From positions 2,228,474 to 2,292,473 of the forward strand of contig GL405246.1 of the NCBI GenBank assembly GCA_000146855.1: a stretch of DNA of 64,000 nucleotides. Reading direction: 5' to 3'. Below the pieces are notes generated by a model, which saw only the letters and a program-made list of their open reading frames with translations, had not been told where the DNA came from and ran no database searches. Position numbers and translations under genes: made by a program. Positions 35,450 to 44,732 of this stretch are shown piece after piece. Origin of the DNA: [Eubacterium] yurii subsp. margaretiae ATCC 43715 (GTDB taxonomy: Bacteria; Bacillota; Clostridia; Peptostreptococcales; Filifactoraceae). The first letter of the stretch is position 1. Each line of letters starts with the position of its first letter.

Positions 35450-37186
35450 TTACATCCTTGGTCTTGCTGTATAGCTAGTATGGAGGAGTTCGTGTGCCTT
35501 TTCACTGTAAGGCTCGCCGAGAAATTCTTTGTACAGTTGTATTATCATAGGATTTTCGTGTGACTTTCTTATCTTATTGTCTCTGTCGGCTTTGTATATA
35601 CCTTGAGCTCTTTTTCTAATTACATCAAGATTTCCCTTGTGATATGGCTGTCCGGCTCCACCTACACATCCTCCGGGGCATGCCATTACCTCGATAGCGT
35701 CAAAGTGAGCTTCATTATCTCTTATCATATTAAGCAATCTTCTGGTATTGCCAAGTCCGTTTGCCACTGCTATTCTTATAGGTCTGCCGTCTATGTCAAC
35801 AGTAGTTTGTTTTATGCCTTCAAGTCCTCTAAGTTCTTCAAATTCCAACTTAGGAAGTTCATTACCTGTTATCCACTCGTAAGCAGTCCTGACTGTTGCC
35901 TCTATTACTCCGCCTGTTGCTCCGAATATTACACCTGCTCCTGTAGAAGCTCCCATAGGATTGTCAAATTCAGCATCATCACCAAGTTCTCCGAAGTTTA
36001 TCCCTGCTTCTTTTATCATAAGCGCAAGCTCTCTTGTAGTGATTACATAGTCAACATCCTTACCGGCGCCGTTTCCAAGTTCAGGACGTGCAGCCTCATA
36101 TTTTTTGGCTACACAAGGCATTACAGATACAAGCACCATGTTCTTAGGATCTATATTGAGCTTTTGCGCAAGGTAGGTCTTGGCTATGGCACCAAACATT
36201 TCATGTGGTGACTTGCAAGTTGACGGTATATCCAAAAAGTCTGTGAACTGATGTTCGAAGAAGTTTACCCAACTTGGACAACAGCTTGTAAGTATAGGTA
36301 GTTTACCACCATTGTTCAAACGGTGTACAAACTCTGACGCCTCTTCCATTATAGTAAGATCTGCAGCAAAATTTGTGTCAAATACCTTGTCAAAACCAAG
36401 ATATTTAAGAGCATTAATCATCTTGCCGGTAACTATAGTTCCAGGCTCCATACCGAATTCTTCACCAAGTGCCACACGTACTGCCGGTGCTACCTGCACT
36501 ATGACTGTCTTATCTGAGTGTAGCACGTCCCATACATGAGGAGTATTATTTACCTCTGTAAGAGCCCCTGTAGGACATACTGCCAGACATTGACCGCAAA
36601 ATGTACATGTAGTCTCATACATCGCATCGTTAAAGGCTGAGCCTACATAAGTATTGAAACCTCTGCCTACATCTGTAAGCGCCCCTACAGTCTGTATCTC
36701 ATTACACATAGTTTCACATCTCTTACAGAGTATACATTTGTTTGCATCTCTTACTATTGAGTGACTGTTATCATCTATTTCATATGTGCTTTGTTCTCCC
36801 TGATATTTAATAGCCCTTACTCCCAAATCACTTGCCAACTTTTGAAGTTCGCAGTCAAGATTTCTGGCACAAGTAAGGCAGCTGTTCGGGTGATCAGATA
36901 ACAAGAGTTCTACCATAGTCCTTCTTGCTTTTACAGCCCTTGCAGTTTCAGTTTTTATCTTCATACCGTCTTTGACAAATGTGGCACAGGCAGGTATAAG
37001 TTTACCTGAGTCTTCCTGCTCAACCAAACAGACACGACAAGAAGCATGCTTGTTCATAAATCTTATATCATGTAAGTCCATATGACATAGAGTAGGTATC
37101 TTTATATTCATTTTCTTGGCAGCTTCCAGCACAGTAGTGCCTTCCTCCACTTCTATAGCCTTTGAATTTATCTCAAGTGTTATCAT
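35450..37186 (-). CDS. hydA: [FeFe] hydrogenase catalytic subunit HydA
   Basis: 578 residues. [2Fe-2S] ligands Cys34/50/53/67; His-ligated cluster His99, Cys103/106/112; two [4Fe-4S] clusters Cys151/154/157/161 and Cys194/197/200/204; H-cluster motifs TSCCPSW (300-306), MPCVAKKYE (356-364) and MACPGGCVGG (501-510). This is the M3 layout of NAD(P)-linked, electron-bifurcating or confurcating hydrogenases, producing H2 from reduced ferredoxin and NADH in anaerobic fermentation. It follows hydB by 9 bp and is the last gene of the hydC-hydB-hydA operon. Confidence 0.97.
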   Translation of the reverse strand: MITLEINSKAIEVEEGTTVLEAAKKMNIKIPTLCHMDLHDIRFMNKHASCRVCLVEQEDSGKLIPACATFVKDGMKIKTETARAVKARRTMVELLLSDHPNSCLTCARNLDCELQKLASDLGVRAIKYQGEQSTYEIDDNSHSIVRDANKCILCKRCETMCNEIQTVGALTDVGRGFNTYVGSAFNDAMYETTCTFCGQCLAVCPTGALTEVNNTPHVWDVLHSDKTVIVQVAPAVRVALGEEFGMEPGTIVTGKMINALKYLGFDKVFDTNFAADLTIMEEASEFVHRLNNGGKLPILTSCCPSWVNFFEHQFTDFLDIPSTCKSPHEMFGAIAKTYLAQKLNIDPKNMVLVSVMPCVAKKYEAARPELGNGAGKDVDYVITTRELALMIKEAGINFGELGDDAEFDNPMGASTGAGVIFGATGGVIEATVRTAYEWITGNELPKLEFEELRGLEGIKQTTVDIDGRPIRIAVANGLGNTRRLLNMIRDNEAHFDAIEVMACPGGCVGGAGQPYHKGNLDVIRKRAQGIYKADRDNKIRKSHENPMIIQLYKEFLGEPYSEKAHELLHTSYTARPRM

Positions 37187-37195
37187 CTTATCCTC

Positions 37196-38785
37196 CTATA
37201 CCAACTCTATAGCATGTACCGGGCAAGCCTCATAGCATTGACCGCATTTTATACATTGTTGCGCAGTAATTACATGACGTTTTTTTATACTTCCGTCTAT
37301 ACATTTTACCGGACATACATTTGCACATTTTGTACATCCTATACATTTTTCCGTTATATAATATTTTAATAGTTTTTTACATGCTCTTGCCGTACATCTC
37401 TTGTCCTTAGCATGGTCGATATATTCCTGTCTGAAATATTTAAGTGTTGAAAGTATAGGATTTGGTGATGCCTGTCCGAGTCCGCAAAGCGAGGTATCGC
37501 ATATCATATTTGAGAGCTCTTCTAATTTATCTATATCGCTCATAACCGCATTTCCGGATACAAATTTGTCTAGCATTTCAAGTAGTCTCTTATTTCCTAT
37601 TCTGCACGGTGTACATTTACCGCATGACTCATCTACACTAAACTCAAGGAAGAATCTTGAAATATCGACCATACAGTCGTCTTCATCCATGACAACCATT
37701 CCACCTGAACCCATGATTGAACCTATTTCTTTTAGAGATTCAAAATCCAAACCTGTATCAAATAGATCAGTAGGTATACATCCTCCTGAAGGTCCGCCTG
37801 TTTGGACAGCCTTAGCTTTTTTGCCGCCAGGTATACCTCCACCTATATCAAATACTACATCACTTATCTTAGTTCCCATTGGCACTTCTACAAGTCCGGG
37901 ATTATTTATCTTTCCGACAAGCGCAAATACCTTAGTTCCTGAAGATTTTTCAGTACCTATTGATTTAAACCAGTCAGCTCCCTTTTCTATAATCTGAGCC
38001 ACATTGGCATAAGTTTCAACGTTATTTATAACTGTAGGCTTACCCCAAAGACCTTTTACAGTGGTACGAAACTCCTTGTTCCTCGGCATCCCTCTCTTGC
38101 CCTCAATAGACTCCATCAGTGCTGTACCCTCTCCACAGACGAAGGCACCTGCTCCAAGCCTTAGCTCAACGTTGAAGTTGAATCCGCTACCTAATATATT
38201 ATCTCCCAAAAGATTATTGTCCTTTGCCTGATAAATAGCTGTAATAAGAGTAGCAACGGCCTTAGGGTACTCTGCTCTGACATAGATGAACCCGCTGTCA
38301 GCACCTGTAACAAAGCCTGCTATAGCCATACCTTCCAGTACGCTGTGAGGATCCCCCTCAAGTATAGACCTGTCCATATACGCTCCCGGGTCGCCCTCGT
38401 CAGCGTTACAAATTATGTACTTTTGGTCTGTATTTTGTTTCATTGCAGCCTCCCACTTCTTACCTGTAGGAAAACCTGCTCCGCCACGTCCTCTTAAATT
38501 TGATTTTTTTATCTCTTCGCATACTTTAGTCTTATCGTTTTCTTGAAGAACCTTAGCCAAGGAATAATATCCTCCAAAAGCTATGTAATCTTCAATTTTT
38601 TCAGGATTTATTATATCGTAGTTTTTAAGTGCAATCCTCGTCTGTTTCTCAAAATACTCTCCTTTGAGAGATACTTGCTCTCCATTTATAAGGTATTTTC
38701 CACTTTTTTGCAACCTTGTAAGCAGCGGTTCAAGATGCTCTTCTCTTATATTGTCAAGCAAATTTACATTCACACTCATATTCAC
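37196..38785 (-). CDS. hydB: Hydrogenase NADH/FMN subunit HydB (NuoF-like), short N-terminus
   Basis: 529 residues. FMN/NADH domain with GRGGAGFPTGKKWEAA and GEGTALMESIEG, then a [4Fe-4S] motif SCGKCTPCRIG and two C-terminal ferredoxin motifs (CIGCTKCANVCPVKC and CIKCGQCYEACP). It transfers electrons between NADH and the HydA/HydC clusters. HndC/HydB proteins usually start with a thioredoxin-like [2Fe-2S] domain of about 90 residues; here only about 45 unrelated residues precede the family core, without cysteines. It overlaps the hydC stop by 4 nt (ATGA). Confidence 0.95.
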   Translation of the reverse strand: MNMSVNVNLLDNIREEHLEPLLTRLQKSGKYLINGEQVSLKGEYFEKQTRIALKNYDIINPEKIEDYIAFGGYYSLAKVLQENDKTKVCEEIKKSNLRGRGGAGFPTGKKWEAAMKQNTDQKYIICNADEGDPGAYMDRSILEGDPHSVLEGMAIAGFVTGADSGFIYVRAEYPKAVATLITAIYQAKDNNLLGDNILGSGFNFNVELRLGAGAFVCGEGTALMESIEGKRGMPRNKEFRTTVKGLWGKPTVINNVETYANVAQIIEKGADWFKSIGTEKSSGTKVFALVGKINNPGLVEVPMGTKISDVVFDIGGGIPGGKKAKAVQTGGPSGGCIPTDLFDTGLDFESLKEIGSIMGSGGMVVMDEDDCMVDISRFFLEFSVDESCGKCTPCRIGNKRLLEMLDKFVSGNAVMSDIDKLEELSNMICDTSLCGLGQASPNPILSTLKYFRQEYIDHAKDKRCTARACKKLLKYYITEKCIGCTKCANVCPVKCIDGSIKKRHVITAQQCIKCGQCYEACPVHAIELV

Positions 38786-39279
38786 ACCTCCATCTCCCTA
38801 TACTCTGTCAGCAAATCATCCACATCTGATACACTAAATTTAGGATATACCTTATCGTTGACAGTTACTACAGGTGCCTGTGCACACTCACCTACACATC
38901 TTGTCTCTACTATAGAGAACAACAGATCTTTTGTAGTTTCACCTTTTTTTATTTTCAGCTGTTTTTCAAATTCTTCAAGTATCTCATTTGCACCATTTAC
39001 ATAACAGGCAGTACCCAAACAGACTGATATTGCATACTTACCCTTAGGTATAAAGGTAAATTGTGAGTAAAATGTAGCTACTCCATAAATTTCGGAACTA
39101 TGTTTTCCTAATCTATGTGACATAATCTCCACTATTTCCTTAGGTATGTAGCCAAATATCCTCTGAGCTTCTTGCAATATAGGCATTACCGCTCCACGAA
39201 CAGTCTTATTTTCTTCAATGAACGCTTCAAATTCTTCGATATTCTCTTTATTTTTTTCCATATCAAATTCAAAACTCAT
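38782..39279 (-). CDS. hydC: Hydrogenase subunit HydC (NuoE-like, [2Fe-2S])
   Basis: 165 residues from the ATG at 39279, preceded by GGAGGTGA eight bases upstream; the ORF is open to 39321 but that start has no site. Thioredoxin-like [2Fe-2S] protein: GVATFYSQFTFIPKGKY, ligand pair in VCLGTACYVNG and pair in ETRCVGECAQAP. It pairs with HydB and passes electrons towards HydA. First gene of the hydCBA operon, transcribed from a good promoter at 39333-39361. Confidence 0.95.
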   Translation of the reverse strand: MSFEFDMEKNKENIEEFEAFIEENKTVRGAVMPILQEAQRIFGYIPKEIVEIMSHRLGKHSSEIYGVATFYSQFTFIPKGKYAISVCLGTACYVNGANEILEEFEKQLKIKKGETTKDLLFSIVETRCVGECAQAPVVTVNDKVYPKFSVSDVDDLLTEYREMEV

Positions 39280-39332
39280 CTGTAAATCACCTCCATCAAT
39301 TAATAAAAAACATCTTCTCATAGAACGGATAA

Positions 39333-39361
39333 ATTATACTTAAAAATATGATAATTTGCAA
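39333..39361 (-). promoter_or_regulatory. Promoter of the hydCBA operon
   Basis: Minus-strand TTGCAA (39356-39361), 17-bp spacer, TATAAT (39333-39338); start of transcription would be near 39326, about 47 nt before hydC. Confidence 0.75.
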
Positions 39362-39501
39362 TATTTTTTGATAACATTTTTTTAGCTTAAATATTATCAA
39401 ATGAAAATTTTCTTGTTATTGTACTTTTCAACAAATATTTAGTCCTTAGAACTTGATATATAGCTTATAACGTGGTATAATCTTTCAATAGAGGTGCAGT
39501 A

Positions 39502-39588
39502 ATGAAAGATAGAGAGTTATTAAAATTATTTCTTGCAAATGGCTGGGAAATAAGAGGAGTTTTTATAGAGAAACATAAATTGAAGTGA
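39502..39588 (+). pseudogene. hicA: Internally deleted hicA toxin remnant
   Basis: A 28-codon ORF, starting MKDRELLKLFLANGWEIRG as HicA toxins do and ending VFIEKHKLK like a HicA C-terminus. The middle, including the conserved GSHH region with the catalytic histidine, is missing, as if by an in-frame deletion of roughly 30-40 codons. GAGGTG precedes the start and the hicB start follows 9 bp after the stop. No toxic activity is expected. Confidence 0.65.
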
Positions 39589-39597
39589 GGTGTTACT

Positions 39598-39975
39598 ATG
39601 ATATTGAATTATCCACTTATAATTCATAATGAAGACGGATATTGGGGAGAATTCCCAGATGTTGATGGATGCAATGCTCAAGGTGATACATTAGACGAAA
39701 TACTTGAAGATGCAAACTCTGCCCTTGAATTACACTTATTAAGTATGCTTATGGATGGTGAGAGTCTTCCTACTCCGACATATCCCAAAGATATAAACAC
39801 CGACAATAATTCCTTTGTTACATTAATAAGCGTAAAATTAGATGCAAAAAATAAAGACAAATCAGTTAAAAAAACTCTTACTATCCCTGAGTGGCTGAAC
39901 GAAAAAGCTGAAAAAGAAAATATGAACTTTTCTAAAATATTTCAAGAAGCATTATTAGAACGATTATCCATATAG
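39598..39975 (+). CDS. hicB: HicB-family antitoxin, orphaned from its toxin
   Basis: 125 residues: an N-terminal HicB domain (YPLIIHNEDGYWGEFPDVDG, GDTLDEILEDANSALELHL) and a C-terminal ribbon-helix-helix-like segment (TLTIPEWLNEKAEKENMNF). HicB normally neutralises HicA and represses the operon. The toxin gene in front is reduced to 28 codons, so this copy may persist as a repressor or an anti-toxin against other HicA proteins. GTGAGGTG precedes the start and a terminator follows at 40024. Confidence 0.92.
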   Translation: MILNYPLIIHNEDGYWGEFPDVDGCNAQGDTLDEILEDANSALELHLLSMLMDGESLPTPTYPKDINTDNNSFVTLISVKLDAKNKDKSVKKTLTIPEWLNEKAEKENMNFSKIFQEALLERLSI

Positions 39976-40023
39976 GAATCTTTTAAATTATAATTTTTTC
40001 CTTCTTATATTTCTATATAAATT

Positions 40024-40069
40024 AAAAAAGCTTATCACTGAAAATAATTTTTTCAAAGATAAGCTTTTT
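40024..40069 (+). terminator. Terminator after hicB
   Basis: AAAAAAGCTTATC pairs with GATAAGCTTTTT, with inner TGAAAA-TTTTCA pairing; A/T runs make it usable from both sides. Confidence 0.8.
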
Positions 40070-40190
40070 ATTTACAATATTATTTAAACTATTCCTAAAA
40101 GACTTAGTTATTTCTTACTCCAACTATTCTTGTGTCATATATAGTTTTTGATATACATGACATTCATATTTATAAATGCTCACTATATCA

Positions 40191-40961
40191 TCATTTCAAA
40201 AGCAAGGCTGTAACATATACAAATGAAGTGGTAAAAATAACCGAGTCGGCTCTGTCAAGTATCCCACCATGTCCGGGTATGAGATTGCCGTAGTCCTTGA
40301 TGTTCATTGCTCTCTTAAATGCACTTGCAAATATATCTCCGATTTGAGATATAATTGAGCCTAAGATGGCAAAAGGTATGACAAAGCCCAAAAATTCCTT
40401 GTGAAATACCAAGGCGTACAAAAATGAAGCTCCGGTGCAAAACAGTATTCCTCCAACTGAGCCCTCTATGGTCTTTTTCGGACTTAGATTCGGTGATAGC
40501 TTGTGTTTACCAAAGAATACTCCTGAAAAATAAGCAAAAGTATCTGTAACCATGGAGAGGATAAATATATAGGGAAAAAATTTCTCATAATTTGCCGATA
40601 TCACATAAACATAAGATATGGACACTGCTACATAGAAAAAAGTAAATATACTTAAGGCAGCATTTATCGGAGAAATCTTTTCAAAAACTACCAAGGCACC
40701 TTGTATAAATATTATTGTAAATGTCAATACTATTGTGATATCCGTATAGTTTTTGTACATGGCAAAGATTTGAATAATACTTGCTAAAAACAATAGAATT
40801 TTTGTAGATTTAGAAGAATTTTCTCCAAGAGCATTGCAAAACTCATGCACTCCTATAAGAGAGCATATAAGACAAAAAGAGGCAAGTATAATATCACCCT
40901 TTATAAGCACAAATATCAATAAGGGCAACAAGACTGCCGCAGATATAACCCTCGTTTTCAA
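40191..40961 (-). CDS. cdsA: Phosphatidate cytidylyltransferase CdsA
   Basis: 256 residues, about eight membrane helices, with the CTP-transferase signature near the C-terminus (FASAFKRAMNIKDYGNLIPG, residues from about 210, then HGGILDRADS). It makes CDP-diacylglycerol for phospholipids. It follows uppS by 12 bp in the common uppS-cdsA order; dxr and rseP, often next, are not here. Confidence 0.95.
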   Translation of the reverse strand: MKTRVISAAVLLPLLIFVLIKGDIILASFCLICSLIGVHEFCNALGENSSKSTKILLFLASIIQIFAMYKNYTDITIVLTFTIIFIQGALVVFEKISPINAALSIFTFFYVAVSISYVYVISANYEKFFPYIFILSMVTDTFAYFSGVFFGKHKLSPNLSPKKTIEGSVGGILFCTGASFLYALVFHKEFLGFVIPFAILGSIISQIGDIFASAFKRAMNIKDYGNLIPGHGGILDRADSVIFTTSFVYVTALLLK

Positions 40962-40973
40962 ATTTAACCTCCG

Positions 40974-41690
40974 CTATTTTACATTTCCAAATCTTCTGTC
41001 TCTTTGTTGATAATCATAAATAGCCTTACATAACTGCTCTTCGTCAAATTCCGGCCAAAGAGTATCGCAAAAGTAGAACTCACTGTAACTTGCCTCGTAT
41101 AGCATAAAATTAGATAATCTTATCTCTCCTCCTGTTCTTATGATGAGATCCGGATCAGGCATATATGATGTGTAGAGATATCTTTTTACTGTTTCATCAT
41201 CAATTTTTTCTATATCAATATTTTCCTTCATCATATTTTTGATTGCATGAGATAAATCATCCCTAAAACCGTAGTTTAAAGCCAGAGAAAACACAACGCC
41301 TGTATTGTCCTTAGTGATGTCCATAGCTTTTTTCAGCTCGTCATAGGCTTTTTTAGGCAGTTTTTCTATATCACCTATAGCCCCTATCCTTACGTTGTTT
41401 TCATTCATCTCTTTCACTTCTTTTTGCAGATAGGTCACTATCAGCCCCATGAGCAGAGATACTTCTTCATCAGGTCTCTTCCAGTTTTCAGTGGAAAAGG
41501 CGTAAACAGTAAGATATTTGACACCCATATCATTACATTTTCTTACTATCCTCTTGAGCATATCAGCTCCGGCTTTATGACCTACACTCCTTGGCATCAA
41601 TCTTTTCTTCGCCCATCTGCCGTTACCGTCCATAATTATGGCAATGTGAGTTGGAATATTTGACTTATCCGTCATTTCTTCGTATTTCAT
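40974..41690 (-). CDS. uppS: Undecaprenyl diphosphate synthase
   Basis: 238 residues with HIAIIMDGNGRWAKKR (catalytic Asp and Arg), GHKAGADML, YLTVYAFSTENWKRP, DLIIRTGGEIRLSNFM and FCDTLWPEFDEEQL. It makes the C55 lipid carrier of peptidoglycan and wall polymer synthesis. First gene of a two-gene operon with cdsA. The frr and tsf genes often found upstream are not present. Confidence 0.97.
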   Translation of the reverse strand: MKYEEMTDKSNIPTHIAIIMDGNGRWAKKRLMPRSVGHKAGADMLKRIVRKCNDMGVKYLTVYAFSTENWKRPDEEVSLLMGLIVTYLQKEVKEMNENNVRIGAIGDIEKLPKKAYDELKKAMDITKDNTGVVFSLALNYGFRDDLSHAIKNMMKENIDIEKIDDETVKRYLYTSYMPDPDLIIRTGGEIRLSNFMLYEASYSEFYFCDTLWPEFDEEQLCKAIYDYQQRDRRFGNVK

Positions 41691-42067
41691 ATCTTCTCCA
41701 TGTATTTGATTTCAGATTTCTCAGATAATGTTATTATCATTGCTCTATCATTGTAAATTATACTACAAGCCAAGAAAAAAATTTACAATAATTCAAAAAT
41801 TAGTATAAAAAATAAGTTTATACTTCAATAAAACTATGGAAAAATTCACTTTTATACACTCTCATTTTAAGTGTAAGCACAAGATAATCAAGAAAAAAAT
41901 CCCATAAAAAATATATCCGTATTAATAACGAATTTTAATAGATTTATAGATATTTTTTATCTTATAACAATTTATTTTAAACTTGAAATTTAAAAAATAC
42001 AGCGAATAAACTTATCTACACATCAAAGACTGTCAACATAAGATACTTTTTAACGAGCAATTATAAA
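41691..42067. other. 377-bp intergenic region between rnhB and uppS
   Basis: No gene seen. AT-rich with the uppS promoter presumably near the right side of uppS. A stretch near 41935-42010 (AATAGATTTATAGATATTTT, GAAATTTAAAAAATAC) resembles 48500-48590, possibly a further decayed repeat family. Confidence 0.4.
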
Positions 42068-42859
42068 TCATAGGATATTTTTCAAAAAACTCATCCTATG
42101 TATAGGGCAAGTTCCGTATTTTTTTATACCCTCTATATGTTTTGATGTGCCATAACCTTTATTTGAAGCAAAGTCATACATAGGATATATCTTATCATAA
42201 TCTATCATCATCGCATCCCTTGTCACCTTTGCTATTATACTTGCAATAGCAATGCCAAGCACCTTACTGTCGCCTTTTATTACGGCAGTTTGGTCTATAT
42301 TTACGTCTTTTAAGATTTGATTACCGTCTACTAAAATATGATCTATCTTAACAGGAAAATTTTTCGCAATATGACTCATGGCTCGATATGTCGCATTAAA
42401 AATATTGAGCTCATCAATCTTATCCACTTCAACAGTCATAATCTCATATCTGATATTTTTTTGCATTATCTGTTCAAATATCTCTTTTCTCTTTTTTTCG
42501 CTCAGCTTTTTGGAATCGTCCACATATAGTATCTCAGGATTTTCATCCAGCATTACTCCGCATACTACTAGTGGTCCTGCTAAAGGCCCTCTCCCCACTT
42601 CGTCGATACAGAGTATATTTTGCTTATTTTCACTTTCCCTGATGTTTTTCTCGTATTCGTAGAGCTTTTCTATTCTTTTTCTCTCAGCCTCGTATTTATC
42701 GAGCTTTTTGCTCATTGAAAGAGCCAGATTTTGTAGAGATTTTTTATCAGATGTCATAAGATTGGAGATATAGCTTTGATATTGGCTAATTGGCAGGCTT
42801 TCAATATGTTTTTTTATCGTCTTTACATCTTTTGTCAAGATATCTAATATATCACTCAT
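42068..42859 (-). CDS. rnhB: Ribonuclease HII
   Basis: 263 residues. The catalytic domain begins near residue 75 with CIDEVGRGPLAGPLVVCGVM (Asp-Glu of the DEDD site) and contains DDSKKLSEKKR, ILVDGN and KVTRDAMMIDYDK. About 70 extra N-terminal residues form charged helices, as in several Firmicute RNase HII proteins. It removes ribonucleotides from DNA. It overlaps ruvX by 4 nt. Confidence 0.95.
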   Translation of the reverse strand: MSDILDILTKDVKTIKKHIESLPISQYQSYISNLMTSDKKSLQNLALSMSKKLDKYEAERKRIEKLYEYEKNIRESENKQNILCIDEVGRGPLAGPLVVCGVMLDENPEILYVDDSKKLSEKKRKEIFEQIMQKNIRYEIMTVEVDKIDELNIFNATYRAMSHIAKNFPVKIDHILVDGNQILKDVNIDQTAVIKGDSKVLGIAIASIIAKVTRDAMMIDYDKIYPMYDFASNKGYGTSKHIEGIKKYGTCPIHRMSFLKNIL

Positions 42860-43284
42860 CTCACACCGTTTTCTTTTTGTCTTAAATAGGTCTCCAATAT
42901 ACTTGCAGCTGCAAGTGAGTCAATAAGCTCCTTGTCCTTTACCTTTTTCATGCTCATATGTGAAAGATTTTTTAAGGCAAGTTTGCTGGTATATCTTTCG
43001 TCAATATAGATTATCTTTATATTTTCATTTTTAAGAGTGAGTTTTTCTACAAAACTCTTGGTCCAAAGTGCCTGTTCTCCATCTTTGCCGTTGATGTCTT
43101 TGGGCAGTCCTACTACGACCTCTTTTATTGAGTTTTCCTTGATTATATCCAGTATCTTTTGCATCTGTTCTTCCAGATTTTTGCTCCTTATGGTAGCCTT
43201 TGGCTGTGCGGTCATGCCCAGCAAGTCGCTCATGGCTATACCTATTTTTTGTTTACCTATGTCAAGCCCTAATATTCTTTCCAT
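42856..43284 (-). CDS. ruvX: RuvX/YqgF-family Holliday junction resolvase-like protein
   Basis: 142 residues with the RNase H-like start ILGLDIGKQKIGIAMSD, VVVGLPKDINGKDG and IYIDERYTSKLA. YqgF proteins take part in rRNA processing or DNA repair. It lies between ireB and rnhB, as in many Firmicutes (ireB-ruvX order), though 210 bp with a strong hairpin separates it from ireB. Confidence 0.95.
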   Translation of the reverse strand: MERILGLDIGKQKIGIAMSDLLGMTAQPKATIRSKNLEEQMQKILDIIKENSIKEVVVGLPKDINGKDGEQALWTKSFVEKLTLKNENIKIIYIDERYTSKLALKNLSHMSMKKVKDKELIDSLAAASILETYLRQKENGVR

Positions 43285-43438
43285 TATTCCCCTTAATCTT
43301 AGTATAATTAAATTTATTTGATGTATGGATGGATATTTATATTCATTTTAAATCATTTGCTTAATATTTTCTACTAAATTATTTAAACTTGATATTTTTA
43401 CAATAGTAAAGATGAACACTATAGATAATTTTGATTAA

Positions 43439-43479
43439 ATAGACTTGTTCAATCAGCATAACTTATCGAACAAGTCTAT
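43439..43479. repeat. Perfect 12-bp hairpin related to family E ends
   Basis: ATAGACTTGTTC (43439-43450) and GAACAAGTCTAT (43468-43479) pair perfectly around a 17-base loop. The sequence matches the ends of the element at 14339-14551. It sits between ireB and ruvX without a following T-run. Confidence 0.6.
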
Positions 43480-43494
43480 ATTGGTAAGTCAAAA

Positions 43495-43755
43495 CTATTT
43501 TTTCTTAAGATAAAATGTCACAATCTCCTCAAGCAAATCTTCTCTGTCATAATTTGTAATTATGTTCCTTGCATTGTTGTGACTAGTGATGTAAGTAGGA
43601 TCACCGGATAAGAGATATCCTGTCAACTGATCCACTACATTATACTTCTTTTCTTCTAATGCCTTTACCACCTGTTTTATAGTTTCTTCCTTTGACAGTA
43701 TTTCAGGCTTTTTTTCCTTTTTAAACATCATGGTAAAGTCTTTTTTTTCTTCCAT
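43495..43755 (-). CDS. ireB: IreB family regulatory protein (UPF0297/DUF965)
   Basis: 86 residues with the family core VDQLTGYLLSGDPTYITSHN followed by NARNIITNYDREDLLEEIV. In Enterococcus IreB is a small substrate of the PASTA kinase IreK and a negative regulator of cephalosporin resistance. The usual position next to ruvX is conserved. It follows a secreted-protein gene by 12 bp. Confidence 0.92.
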   Translation of the reverse strand: MEEKKDFTMMFKKEKKPEILSKEETIKQVVKALEEKKYNVVDQLTGYLLSGDPTYITSHNNARNIITNYDREDLLEEIVTFYLKKK

Positions 43756-43767
43756 AATATCAACTCC

Positions 43768-44553
43768 CTAAAATTTAATAGGCATGATTACCTTTGTATA
43801 TTCGGTATCTCCTACCTTTCTAATATTGAAGCTTAGAGTACCTTGACTTACATTTTTAGGTATCTTTTCCAATGATATAAACGTAGTATCATCAAAGTCC
43901 GTATCAAAGCTTGACAGTACTTTTTTACCCATACTTCTTGAAGGAATATTTTCAGTTGTAAGTTCATAGTCTCTATGTTCTCCGGTATAATTAAACTTAG
44001 CAGAATAAGCGTCTAAGACCATACCATAAGGGTTTTTATTCTTAATTTCAAAGTAGAATTGACTGTGGTCATCTCCATCAGCTTTTACAACTGAAACAAG
44101 TCTTATTGTAAAATTTTCCTGCATATAAGTTATTGGAAGTGACTTATAATCAATATTATCGCTAGGTTTTACTTCTTCTTTTCTAGCCTCTTCTTTTTCC
44201 TGAGCCTTTAATTTCTTGGCTTCTGCCACAGCTTCTTCATGTATCTTGGCTTGTCTTGCTATCTCTTCTTCTTTGCTTAATGGTTTTTTGGCTATGTTTA
44301 CAGTTTTATTTGCCTTGTCATAGCTTACATTCATATTCATATTTTCGCTTACTACTCTAAGCGGCACATATAAAGTACCCTTGTGATTTATCACGTCGCT
44401 ACTTATTTGAAGCCTCTTACCATCTACAAAAATTGATGTTACATTGTCCTTAAACACGGTTATCTTCTCCAATGCCCCGTATGAACTGGCTGTAAGTCCT
44501 ATAAAAAGTCCCATGGATATAAGTAATGAATTTTTTACAAATTTTTTCATCAT
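43768..44553 (-). CDS. Secreted protein with copper-amine-oxidase-like domain and DUF4352-like C-terminus
   Basis: 261 residues: signal peptide 1-26 (ends ASSYGA), a copper-amine-oxidase N-terminal-like domain (about 30-92: DGKRLQISSDVINHKGTLYV, PLRVVSENMNMNVSYD), a charged Ala/Glu/Lys helix (95-130) and a C-terminal beta domain (about 138-261) like those in extracellular DUF4352 proteins. It has no anchor other than possible signal retention. It precedes ireB by 12 bp. Function unknown; the first domain type is shared with the 848-residue surface protein. Confidence 0.75.
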   Translation of the reverse strand: MMKKFVKNSLLISMGLFIGLTASSYGALEKITVFKDNVTSIFVDGKRLQISSDVINHKGTLYVPLRVVSENMNMNVSYDKANKTVNIAKKPLSKEEEIARQAKIHEEAVAEAKKLKAQEKEEARKEEVKPSDNIDYKSLPITYMQENFTIRLVSVVKADGDDHSQFYFEIKNKNPYGMVLDAYSAKFNYTGEHRDYELTTENIPSRSMGKKVLSSFDTDFDDTTFISLEKIPKNVSQGTLSFNIRKVGDTEYTKVIMPIKF

Positions 44554-44732
44554 AAACCTCCCCTAATTTATTTGAAAATTTGCCTATATTATAGCATAAA
44601 TTATATTTTTTTTAAATAAATAAAGCAGTTTTAACTCATATTTAACATTTTTGTAAGAAAAATTTATGAATTTTACTTTTTTTCAAGCCTATGATATAAT
44701 TTTTTATAAAAATTCTTACTAATTTAGCACTA

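Noticed and set aside
41935..42010. A further dispersed repeat family shared with 48500-48590
   Set aside because: Similarity is limited to AT-rich blocks and no ends can be defined; not strong enough to call.
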